The notes under the pieces: generated by a model
The model's input: only the letters and a program-made list of their open reading frames with translations
Databases searched by the model: none
Told to the model about the DNA's origin: nothing
IMG/VR virus record: IMGVR_UViG_3300035183_001163
Location: 1-64,000 of that record
Direction: 5' to 3' (one strand)
Length of the DNA stretch: 64,000 nt
Source: a virus
Shown here: piece after piece, positions 30,162-36,812 of the stretch
Layout of the letters: every line of letters begins with the position of its first letter
How positions within the stretch are numbered: the stretch's first letter is position 1
Translations under genes and position numbers: made by a program

Positions 30162-31683
30162 ACATCACATCCAGGCCCAGCGTTCCTACATCAGCGCCCG
30201 CATCGCGGCGCGCGCCGTCGCGAGAGAGGACGCGGCTACGTTCGCCGCGATGGTGCTCCGCGACGAGCAGACGAACAGGCGCATCACGCTCGCGCCCGTC
30301 CACAAGCGCTGGCATGAGCTATGGACGGAGCACGACCGGACGGTGTTCTGGGCGCACTACGAGGCCGGCAAGACCCAGCACGCCATCGCGCGCGTCCTCT
30401 GGGAGTTGGGCCGCAACCCGAACCTCCGCGTGGCCATCGTCTCCAAGACGGCGAGGCAGGCGCAGAAGATAATGCGCGCGCTCGCCCAGTACATCACGAA
30501 GAGCGAGGACCTGAAGGAGGTCTTCCCGCGGCTGAAGCCGGCGAAGGACCTCCCGTGGAATACGGAACAGATTAGCGTCGAGCGCGAGGTCATCTCGAAG
30601 GACCCGAGCGTCCAGGCCCTCGGAATCATGAAGGGCGCCGTCATGGGCTCGCGTATCGACATCGCCATCGTGGACGACGCGCTCGACTTGGAGAACACGT
30701 CGAGCGACGACAAGCGCAACGCGACCATCGCGTGGCTCCGCGCGCAGCTCTTCACGCGTATGACCGAGGACTCCAAGATGTGGTTCGTCGGCAACGCGTG
30801 GCACCCGAAGGACGCCATGCACCAGTTCGCGCGCGAGCCGCGGTTCATGGGCTTCCGCTTCCCCGTCTACGACGACACGAGCGGGGAGCGCGTCTACTCG
30901 TGGCCGGAGCGTTGGTCGCCGGAGCGCATCGCGCGCGAGCTGGAGACGCTCGGGCCGCTCGAAGGCCCGCGCCAGCTCTTCTGCAAGGCGTACGACGACA
31001 GCACCGCGCGTTTCCAGAAGGCGTGGCTGGACAAGTGCCTGGAGAACGGGCGCGGCTACCGCATGGTCCACTCCGTCGACGTGCTTCCCGAGGGCTACGC
31101 CATCTTCACCGGCGTCGACCTCTCGATGGGCGAGCACCCCGAGCGCGGGGACCTCACGAGCTTCTTCACGCTCATGCTCCACCCCGACGGTCGGCGGCAG
31201 CTCTTGAACATCGAGAGCGGACGCTGGCAGGGACCAGAGATTCTGGCGCGCATCGACGACCACGCGCGGCGCTACGGCGGCATCATCATCATCGAGAACA
31301 ACCACGCGCAGCAGTACATCGTCCAGTTCGCCCAGCGCGCGCCGCGCGGGACCATCCGCGCGTTCCGCACGGGCAAGAACAAGGCTGACCCGCTCTTCGG
31401 CGTGGAGAGCCTCGCCATCGAGATGCAAGCGGGGAAGTGGATTATCCCGTCGAAGGGCGGCAAGCCCCTCAACCCCGAGGTCGACGCCTGGCTCCAGGAC
31501 ATGCTGTACTACGACCCGCGCTCCCACACCGGCGACCGGCTCATGGCGTGCTGGTTCGCGCGCGAGGGCGCCGCGTCCATCGAGCGCTCGCGCGCTCCGG
31601 GCGGCGGGGTCGGCGTGCGCGTGCTCGGCAAGGAGCGTCAGCAGCTCCCGACCGCCATCCCGGGCGCCGAACACGTCCACTGA
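30142..31683 (+). CDS. terL: Terminase large subunit
   Basis: 513 residues, typical length. A divergent Walker A occurs in FWAHYEAGKTQHAIARVL and Walker B in SRIDIAIVDDALDLENTSSD. The C-terminal nuclease domain has FTGVDLSMGEHPERGDLT (first acidic residue), GGIIIIENNHAQQYI and a late GDRLMACWFAREG. It packages DNA into the prohead by ATP hydrolysis and cuts concatemers. Start ATG 30142 chosen because upstream sequence belongs to the previous gene. It is separated from the portal gene by 17.6 kb. Confidence 0.92.
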   Translation: MRLVSTEHHIQAQRSYISARIAARAVAREDAATFAAMVLRDEQTNRRITLAPVHKRWHELWTEHDRTVFWAHYEAGKTQHAIARVLWELGRNPNLRVAIVSKTARQAQKIMRALAQYITKSEDLKEVFPRLKPAKDLPWNTEQISVEREVISKDPSVQALGIMKGAVMGSRIDIAIVDDALDLENTSSDDKRNATIAWLRAQLFTRMTEDSKMWFVGNAWHPKDAMHQFAREPRFMGFRFPVYDDTSGERVYSWPERWSPERIARELETLGPLEGPRQLFCKAYDDSTARFQKAWLDKCLENGRGYRMVHSVDVLPEGYAIFTGVDLSMGEHPERGDLTSFFTLMLHPDGRRQLLNIESGRWQGPEILARIDDHARRYGGIIIIENNHAQQYIVQFAQRAPRGTIRAFRTGKNKADPLFGVESLAIEMQAGKWIIPSKGGKPLNPEVDAWLQDMLYYDPRSHTGDRLMACWFAREGAASIERSRAPGGGVGVRVLGKERQQLPTAIPGAEHVH

Positions 31684-31700
31684 GGCGGGAAGAGAGCGGC

Positions 31701-32108
31701 GTGAAGACTGTCTACGCCGACCGCAAGCGCTCCGCGTTCCTCGACGCCTACTCCGACGAGGAGCTGGCCGCGCAGGGACTTTTCCTCTCCAAGACTGCGA
31801 TGGTGGACCGGCTCCTCCGCCCGCGGTGCGTCGCCGGCCTCGCGCCGGCGTGGGCCGCGACGCTCGTGGACCGGCTCACGCGCGTGTTCTTCGACCATCG
31901 CTCCCACAAGAACCTCTACGCGCTTGCGGTGCGGCTTCTCTCGCGCGAAGCGCTCGCGCTCGCCGCGCACGTCGTGCTGAACACCGTGCTCCCCGAGCTG
32001 GCCGACGGCCTCGGCTACGAAACGGACCTGGATTCGAGGCTCGAATACGCGCGCCGCCGCGACCGCGCGTGGGACGCGCTGGAGCAGCTTGCGTGGTCCA
32101 ACGCGTGA
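31701..32108 (+). CDS. Unknown helical protein
   Basis: 135 residues from GTG 31701 after GGGAAGAGAG. TLVDRLTRVFFDHRSHKNLY and LLSREALALAAHVVLNTVLP are regular helices; ends in an acidic/basic alternating helix. Not recognised. Confidence 0.55.
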   Translation: MKTVYADRKRSAFLDAYSDEELAAQGLFLSKTAMVDRLLRPRCVAGLAPAWAATLVDRLTRVFFDHRSHKNLYALAVRLLSREALALAAHVVLNTVLPELADGLGYETDLDSRLEYARRRDRAWDALEQLAWSNA

Positions 32109-32455
32109 GCCCGCGGCTGCTCTCGCCGAACGCGCGGGCGCTCGCCGCCCACCTCGCGCGCTTCGCGATGACGAAGGGTCTCACGCTCTCCGAGGCCGCG
32201 AACGTGCTCCTCCCCGCGGACCAGCAGGCGCGCGGCTACCGTCGCCCGACGCCGGAGGAGGCGGAGCGCGCCAAGGCGGCGCTCGCGGAGCTACTCGTGT
32301 TCGAGGTCGTCGTGGCGTGGCTCGGGACGCCGAAGGCGCCGCGCTCGACGGAGAACGCCATCTACAGGCTCGCGCCCGGATGGGGCGATATCGACTTTGC
32401 CGTTGACAGCGACGACGAAGCGGAGCACCCTGAGGGCATGACGTCGCGGCCATAG
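32105..32455 (+). CDS. Winged-helix-like small protein
   Basis: 116 residues. NARALAAHLARFAMTKGLTL, EEAERAKAALAELLVFEVVV and TENAIYRLAPGWGD reproduce the pattern of the 20.9-28.8 kb array. The end ...EGMTSRP may be relevant to the next gene, whose start is missing. Confidence 0.55.
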   Translation: MSPRLLSPNARALAAHLARFAMTKGLTLSEAANVLLPADQQARGYRRPTPEEAERAKAALAELLVFEVVVAWLGTPKAPRSTENAIYRLAPGWGDIDFAVDSDDEAEHPEGMTSRP

Positions 32456-32486
32456 CACCGGAGAGCACCTCACCCACTACGTCGTC

Positions 32487-32774
32487 GTGCGAGCAGACCT
32501 GCCGCGCGGCATCCAGGCGGCGAACATCGTTCACGCCGCAGGTGAGAGCAGCCCCGGTGGCTTGCCGAGCGGGACGCATGCCGTCGTGCTGACCGTGCCC
32601 GACGAGCTGACGCTTCAGCGCGTCGCCGCGAAGCTCGCGGCGGCCAACGTCGCGTTCGTACGCATCGAGGAACCGGACGCGCCGTGGGACGGCGCGCTCA
32701 TGGCGCTCGGGCTCGTCCCCGCGAGGAAGGAGGACGTGCGGCGGCTCTTGTCGTCGCTCCCGCTCCTGCGGTAG
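32487..32774 (+). CDS. Peptidyl-tRNA hydrolase II-like protein, start unclear
   Basis: 95 residues as written. VRADLPRGIQAANIVHAAGE, GTHAVVLTVPDELTLQRVAA, EEPDAPWDGALMALGL and RRLLSSLPLLR match the PTH2-like family. The expected extra N-terminal residues (THYVVV) are encoded directly upstream in frame, but no ATG, GTG or TTG lies there before a stop at 32439-32441. ATG 32438, in the adjacent frame, would supply a start if one base were shifted near 32450. PTH2 releases stalled peptidyl-tRNA; here it sits just before two tRNA-like genes. Confidence 0.6.
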   Translation: MRADLPRGIQAANIVHAAGESSPGGLPSGTHAVVLTVPDELTLQRVAAKLAAANVAFVRIEEPDAPWDGALMALGLVPARKEDVRRLLSSLPLLR

Positions 32775-32780
32775 AAGTTC

Positions 32781-32860
32781 GCGGGCCTAGCTCAGTAGCA
32801 GAGCACTCCTCGGCGCTTGCGCTTCGGAGAGGTCGGGCGGTGCAATTCCCCCGGTCCGCA
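32781..32860 (+). tRNA. tRNA-like gene with abnormal anticodon arm (possible pseudo-tRNA)
   Basis: Acceptor GCGGGCC/GGTCCGC (one G-U), TA, D-arm GCTC-AGTAGCA-GAGC and a T-arm GGCGG-TGCAATT-CCCCC (one C-C mismatch; T55 replaced by G). Where a 17-base anticodon arm is expected, CTCC...GGAG encloses 16 bases containing a second hairpin GCGC-TT-GCGC. No normal 7-base loop or anticodon can be assigned. No CCA is encoded. Outer arms are intact, so it is probably folded but not a standard decoder. Confidence 0.5.
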
Positions 32861-32864
32861 CTAC

Positions 32865-32942
32865 GCGCCCCTAGCTCAGTTGGCAGAGCACCCGGTGTAT
32901 GGAATCGGGAGGTCGCAGGTTCAAACCCTGCGGGGCGCGCCA
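32865..32942 (+). tRNA. tRNA gene with enlarged anticodon arm, CCA encoded
   Basis: Acceptor GCGCCCC/GGGGCGC, TA, D-arm GCTC-AGTTGGCA-GAGC, variable AGGTC, T-arm GCAGG-TTCAAAC-CCTGC, discriminator G and encoded CCA. The anticodon arm is 19 bases instead of 17: either a 6-bp stem CCCGGT/ATCGGG with loop GTATGGA, or a 5-bp stem with a 9-base loop. The first folding would give anticodon ATG, but A34 and base 73 do not fit histidine identity, so the specificity is left open. Confidence 0.7.
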
Positions 32943-32950
32943 CTCTCGTC

Positions 32951-32959
32951 TGGTACAGT
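32951..32959 (+). promoter_or_regulatory. Extended -10 element, leaderless start
   Basis: TGG-TACAGT ends 7 bases before GTG 32967, immediately behind the tRNA CCA end. The identical TGG-TACAGT recurs before the tail sheath gene. Confidence 0.55.
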
Positions 32960-32966
32960 CCCGGTC

Positions 32967-33122
32967 GTGGAGCCGGACCAGTTCGCGATGCTCTGCGTCA
33001 TCGGGCTCGCCGTCTTCGGCGCGGTGGCGCTCATCCTGCTCGCGTACGTCGCGCTGGTGCTCGTCCGCGCGTTCGTGGACTGGGTCCGCTCGGGGCGCTG
33101 GCGGCGGGACCTCTGGCCGTGA
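32967..33122 (+). CDS. 51-residue single-span membrane protein
   Basis: FAMLCVIGLAVFGAVALILL followed by AYVALVLVRAFVDWV forms one long hydrophobic helix, with a short acidic N-terminus and a basic C-terminus (RSGRWRRDLWP). Size and charge pattern suit a small holin or inner-membrane accessory, but no lysin is adjacent. GTG 32967 is supported by the -10 element at the leaderless spacing. Confidence 0.55.
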   Translation: MEPDQFAMLCVIGLAVFGAVALILLAYVALVLVRAFVDWVRSGRWRRDLWP

Positions 33123-33325
33123 GCGACCGCGACACGCTCCCGCCGTCGGAGCCGCGCGTCCAGTTCAGCGGCCTCGTCGAGGTCCGGCTCCGCTGCTCCG
33201 CGTGCGACGCGGTGCAGGTCTGGGCGCTGCCCGAGGACGTCGTGTTCGCACACGTCCGATATGGCCTTGCCTGCTACGCGTGTCGCTCTCCGGATATGCT
33301 GTTCTTCGACCAGAAGATGGTGTAG
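33119..33325 (+). CDS. Zinc-ribbon small protein
   Basis: 68 residues. VRLRCSACDAVQVW and GLACYACRSPDMLFF supply a four-cysteine ribbon. GTGA overlap with the membrane protein gene. Confidence 0.55.
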   Translation: MSDRDTLPPSEPRVQFSGLVEVRLRCSACDAVQVWALPEDVVFAHVRYGLACYACRSPDMLFFDQKMV

Positions 33326-33366
33326 CCTAGCGGTGCGCGCGCTCGCGCTCCCCGGAGGTCTCTCGA

Positions 33367-33768
33367 ATGGCTCTCAACTCCAAGACTCGCGTGGCCTCGC
33401 GCAATGCAGCGCTGGACGCGGCTCTCGACGTGCTCAACGGCGGCAAGCTGCGCATCTACGACGGCACCCAGCCGACGGATGCGGACACGGCCATCAGCTC
33501 TCAGGTCATGCTCGCGGAGCTGGCGCTGAGCGCCACCGCCTTCGCGGCGGCCTCGGGCGGGTCCAAGACGGCGAACGCCATCACCGCCGACTCCTCCGCC
33601 GACGCGACGGGGACGGCCACGTGGTTCTCGCTCCTCACGTCCGGCAACGTCCGCGTCATCGACGGCTCGGTGGGCACCGCGACCTCGAACCTCATCCTCA
33701 ACTCCGTCGCCATCAGCGCGGGCGCGAACGTCTCGGTGACGTCGCTCTCCGTCTCGATGGCGGCCTGA
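33367..33768 (+). CDS. Putative virion structural protein
   Basis: 133 residues, ATG after CCGGAGG. Ala/Thr/Ser-rich beta protein with GGKLRIYDGTQPTDADTAIS and repeated SADATGTATWFSLLTSGNV. Small beta proteins of this composition are common decoration or baseplate components in phages. It starts a run of surface-protein genes that extends to 41.5 kb. Confidence 0.6.
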   Translation: MALNSKTRVASRNAALDAALDVLNGGKLRIYDGTQPTDADTAISSQVMLAELALSATAFAAASGGSKTANAITADSSADATGTATWFSLLTSGNVRVIDGSVGTATSNLILNSVAISAGANVSVTSLSVSMAA

Positions 33769-33785
33769 ACCGGAGCATCGCACCC

Positions 33786-34124
33786 ATGGCGCTCAAGAAG
33801 GTCTACATCATCCGTCACCAGGCCGGCGGTGTCCTCATGGACAAGGTCTACGCTTCGCCGCCGACCGCGCTTGACCTGGAGAAGGTCCTCGCGGAGCAGG
33901 CGAAGCTCCACGGCCCCGTCTTCAAGAAGACCAACGAGCCGTGGTGGGCGAAGGTCCAGGAGGCGACCATCGACATCCCCGACGGCTTCGAGGTCTCCGA
34001 CTTCGAGGACGCGCCCCCGCCTCCCGCGCCGGCGGAGAACGGCCTGGGCGGGGACAACGCCGCCGCGCTCCCGAAGCTCACGGTCAGCGGCACGGGCACC
34101 GTGACGCCGCCGGAGGGCGCGTGA
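33786..34124 (+). CDS. Unknown, probably structural
   Basis: 112 residues. N-terminal VYIIRHQAGGVLMDKVYASP and a central WWAKVQEATIDIPDG form a small beta/alpha domain; the C-terminus is Pro/Gly-rich and flexible (APPPPAPAENGLGGD). Confidence 0.55.
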   Translation: MALKKVYIIRHQAGGVLMDKVYASPPTALDLEKVLAEQAKLHGPVFKKTNEPWWAKVQEATIDIPDGFEVSDFEDAPPPPAPAENGLGGDNAAALPKLTVSGTGTVTPPEGA

Positions 34125-34333
34125 GCTGCGTGCGGACGCCGCGCGAAGCCGCCACGGGGCTCGGCATCCTGCTCGTCCTCGCGGGGCTCGCGGTCATCGT
34201 CAACGCGCTGCTCTCGTCGGGCTGCTACCGCGATTGCGACCCCATCAAGGAGCCGAACACGTGCCCGTGCCCGCCGGGCGTGTGCGGCGACTACCCCCAA
34301 GCGAAGCCGAAGGACGCCGGCGCGGACGGCTGA
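34121..34333 (+). CDS. Small membrane or exported Cys-containing protein
   Basis: 70 residues from GTG 34121. LGILLVLAGLAVIVNALLSS is a membrane span or signal; then GCYRDCDPIKEPNTCPCPPG supplies five cysteines outside it. The position after LLSSG is lipobox-like but does not match the usual consensus. A spanin-like or envelope role is possible. Confidence 0.5.
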   Translation: MSCVRTPREAATGLGILLVLAGLAVIVNALLSSGCYRDCDPIKEPNTCPCPPGVCGDYPQAKPKDAGADG

Positions 34334-34349
34334 ACGCGCGGCGACGAGC

Positions 34350-34847
34350 ATGAACGCCGCGACCAAGCACGCCATCGAGTGCGCGAGGCCGCTCCTGAAG
34401 AAGAGCGGCGCGACGGATGCGGAGGCCGACCTCCTTATCCGCTCGGCCCTCGAATGCCCGCCGCGCGGCGCTCGTCCCGACGAGGCCGTGAAGGCCATCT
34501 CGCTCGCGCTCTCGATGAACCCTCACATCAAGGAGCACCTCATCGACCTCGCGCACCTCCCGAAGGAGGACCGCGAGCGCGTCCAAGAGCTGGCCGCGTG
34601 GGAGCGCGAGAACATGCCGCGGTTCAACGTCGGCTTTCCGTTCTGCGTCGGGGAGCTGCGCGAGGCGCTCGACGTCCTGCTCCGCGCCCTCTGGCCCGAC
34701 GCGCACCAGAGCTGCTTGGCCGGCGCGGTCATCGTCGGCGTCGTCACGCTTCGGGACCGCTGGGTGCTCAACCCGTTCGCCGTCGTGAAGTGCATGCGCG
34801 AGACGGCCGAGGCCGACCGCACGATGAGGTTGGGCCATGGCCGGTGA
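34350..34847 (+). CDS. Unknown helical protein
   Basis: 165 residues from ATG 34350. Largely helical, with FPFCVGELREALDVLLRALW and AVIVGVVTLRDRWVL. Overlaps the next structural gene by 11 bases. Confidence 0.55.
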   Translation: MNAATKHAIECARPLLKKSGATDAEADLLIRSALECPPRGARPDEAVKAISLALSMNPHIKEHLIDLAHLPKEDRERVQELAAWERENMPRFNVGFPFCVGELREALDVLLRALWPDAHQSCLAGAVIVGVVTLRDRWVLNPFAVVKCMRETAEADRTMRLGHGR

Positions 34848-35694
34848 GGCGATTACCGACTACTCCAACCTCATCAACCTCGCGACGTCGTCTACGGCGG
34901 AGGTGCTGAACTTCTACAAGTCGGCACGCGTCGCGGGCGCGGCTCCGGGTACGCTCGTGGCGGGGCGCTGGGTCTCGCTCTGGCAGTACGACGGCAGCCC
35001 CGGCGCGGCCGCCTCGGCCGCTCCCGGAGCGAGCGCCGCGGTCACGAACGCGACGGCGGGCGCGCTCGCCCAAGCCGCTCCCGCGAGCGGCGCCAAGAAG
35101 CGGCTCGTGAGCTTCACGCTCTCGTCGCTCGTCGTCGGCACGTACGTCATCGCCGACCGCTACAACCAGCAGGGCAACCTGTCGGGAACGGTCATCACCG
35201 CGCAGACGGTGAACACGCCGGCGCTTCCCTCGCGCGCCCCGAGCGACGGCAAGGGCGTCGAGGCGGCCGCCGAGGTGTACACCCAGATTGGCGCGACGAC
35301 GACGACCATCAAGCTGTCCTCGTACACCGACGACGCCGGCAACACGGCGCAGGTCGGCCCGCTCGTCGTCTTCGGGAACACCGGCTTCCGAGAGGCGCAG
35401 CGGCTCATCCCGCTCCCGGTACTCTCCGGGGACAAGGGGCTCCGCGCCATCGCCTCCGTCCAGGTCACCGCGACGACGGGCACCGCGGGCGCGTTCGGGC
35501 CGACGATGTTCAAGCGCATCGCGACGCTGCCGCTTTCGACCATCGGGGCCGGAGAGCAGTGGAATTGCATGTTGAAGGCCGGTGGCCCCGTCGACCTCGG
35601 CACGAACAGCGACGCGTGCCTGTTCATGATGCTGTACCCGAACACGACCACCGCGCCCGAGGTCTACGGCCAGGCGCTCTTCGTGGAGAAGTGA
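34837..35694 (+). CDS. Virion structural protein, paralogue 1
   Basis: 285 residues. After an Ala-rich N-terminal region (GAAASAAPGASAAVTNATA) it has YVIADRYNQQGNLSGTVITA, AAAEVYTQIGATTTTIKLSS, TDDAGNTAQVGPLVVFGNTG and MMLYPNTTTAPEVYGQ. The gene at 35949 has the same length and the same motif series, so the two are duplicated surface or baseplate proteins. Exact virion location unknown. Confidence 0.65.
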   Translation: MAGEAITDYSNLINLATSSTAEVLNFYKSARVAGAAPGTLVAGRWVSLWQYDGSPGAAASAAPGASAAVTNATAGALAQAAPASGAKKRLVSFTLSSLVVGTYVIADRYNQQGNLSGTVITAQTVNTPALPSRAPSDGKGVEAAAEVYTQIGATTTTIKLSSYTDDAGNTAQVGPLVVFGNTGFREAQRLIPLPVLSGDKGLRAIASVQVTATTGTAGAFGPTMFKRIATLPLSTIGAGEQWNCMLKAGGPVDLGTNSDACLFMMLYPNTTTAPEVYGQALFVEK

Positions 35695-35696
35695 CG

Positions 35697-35945
35697 ATGG
35701 CGGCGCTGACGGACCTGGAGCTGGGCGTCCTCGAAGTCCTCCGCGACGGCGGAGCGGCGAACATCTCCGACCTCCCGTCCCTGCTCGCCGCGGTCCCGAA
35801 GGACACCGGCCAGTCGTCGTGGCGCGGCGTGAGTGAGGCAGACGCGCTGGAGGTCGTGACCGCGCTCGTCTCCTCCGGCTTCGCCGTGCTCATCGCTCCG
35901 GGCGTCGTCGGGTGGACGGGCATCGTGCCACCGGAGTGGGAGTGA
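35697..35945 (+). CDS. Small protein between structural paralogues
   Basis: 82 residues: LTDLELGVLEVLRDGGAANI then ADALEVVTALVSSGFAVLIA and VVGWTGIVP. The layout resembles a minimal winged helix like those in the 21-29 kb array. Start ATG 35697 is 2 bases after the upstream stop. Confidence 0.5.
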   Translation: MAALTDLELGVLEVLRDGGAANISDLPSLLAAVPKDTGQSSWRGVSEADALEVVTALVSSGFAVLIAPGVVGWTGIVPPEWE

Positions 35946-35948
35946 CCC

Positions 35949-36806
35949 GTGCCGTTCGTCTCCTACGCGGCGTACAAGGACGCGCGCGACTCCGCGTGGC
36001 AGCGTAACCCCTTCTCCAAGGCGTCGCTGACGACGGTGGCGGGGCGCCTCTACTCGTCCTGGCGGACCGCCGGCGACCCCGCGCAGGGCGGCCTCCCTGG
36101 CGCGACGGCCATCGCATACACGTCGGCGACGGCGGGCGCGCTCCAGGACCTCAACGGCAACCAGATGCGCGACAGCACGGGCGTCGCGCGCATCGTGAAG
36201 CTCGCGGTCCAGTTCGCCACCACGCCGGGCGCGGGGATGGTGCAGGTCTGCGACCGCATCAGCGGCATCAGCTCGCTCTCGGGCCTCACCACCGGCGTCA
36301 TCACGACGAACACCGTCGCGCCGTCGCGGTACGCCGCTGGCGCGGAGAGCCGCGGCATCCTCGCCGCCGTCGAGATTTACACGGCCCTCGGCGCGACCGC
36401 GGGGACCGTGAACCTCAACAGCTACACCGACTCCGAAGGGACGACGGCGCAGGCCGGCCCCGCGGGCGGCGTCGTCATCGGCGGGACCGGCTTCACCGAG
36501 GTCGGGCGTCTCATTCTGCTCCCGCTCGCGGCGAACACGACGACGGCGCGCGGCGTGCGCTCCGTCGAGAGCATCAACCGCGTGACCGCGATGGCGAGCG
36601 CTGGCGACTACGGCGTCACCGTCTTCAAGCCGCTCGTGACCATCCCCGTCCACTCGCTTGGCCCGGCGAACACCGAGGAAGAGGGCGAGGGGATGGGCTA
36701 TATCTTCCCGAAGGTTGTGGCGGGCGCTTGCCTGTTCTTCACCATCATGACGACGGCGACGAGCACGGGCATCATGCACGGCGAGGTCACGCAAGGCGAG
36801 GAGTAG
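35949..36806 (+). CDS. Virion structural protein, paralogue 2
   Basis: 285 residues from GTG 35949. MVQVCDRISGISSLSGLTTG, AAVEIYTALGATAGTVNLNS, TDSEGTTAQAGPAGGVVIGG and FTIMTTATSTGIMHGEV match paralogue 1 segment by segment. It lies directly before the large repeat protein, suggesting all three form one appendage or surface structure. Confidence 0.65.
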   Translation: MPFVSYAAYKDARDSAWQRNPFSKASLTTVAGRLYSSWRTAGDPAQGGLPGATAIAYTSATAGALQDLNGNQMRDSTGVARIVKLAVQFATTPGAGMVQVCDRISGISSLSGLTTGVITTNTVAPSRYAAGAESRGILAAVEIYTALGATAGTVNLNSYTDSEGTTAQAGPAGGVVIGGTGFTEVGRLILLPLAANTTTARGVRSVESINRVTAMASAGDYGVTVFKPLVTIPVHSLGPANTEEEGEGMGYIFPKVVAGACLFFTIMTTATSTGIMHGEVTQGEE

Positions 36807-36812
36807 CGGCCC

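Noticed and set aside
32865-32942. Calling this tRNA histidine from anticodon ATG
   Set aside because: A34 is not expected for histidine in bacteria and discriminator G73 does not match; the enlarged arm makes the anticodon uncertain.
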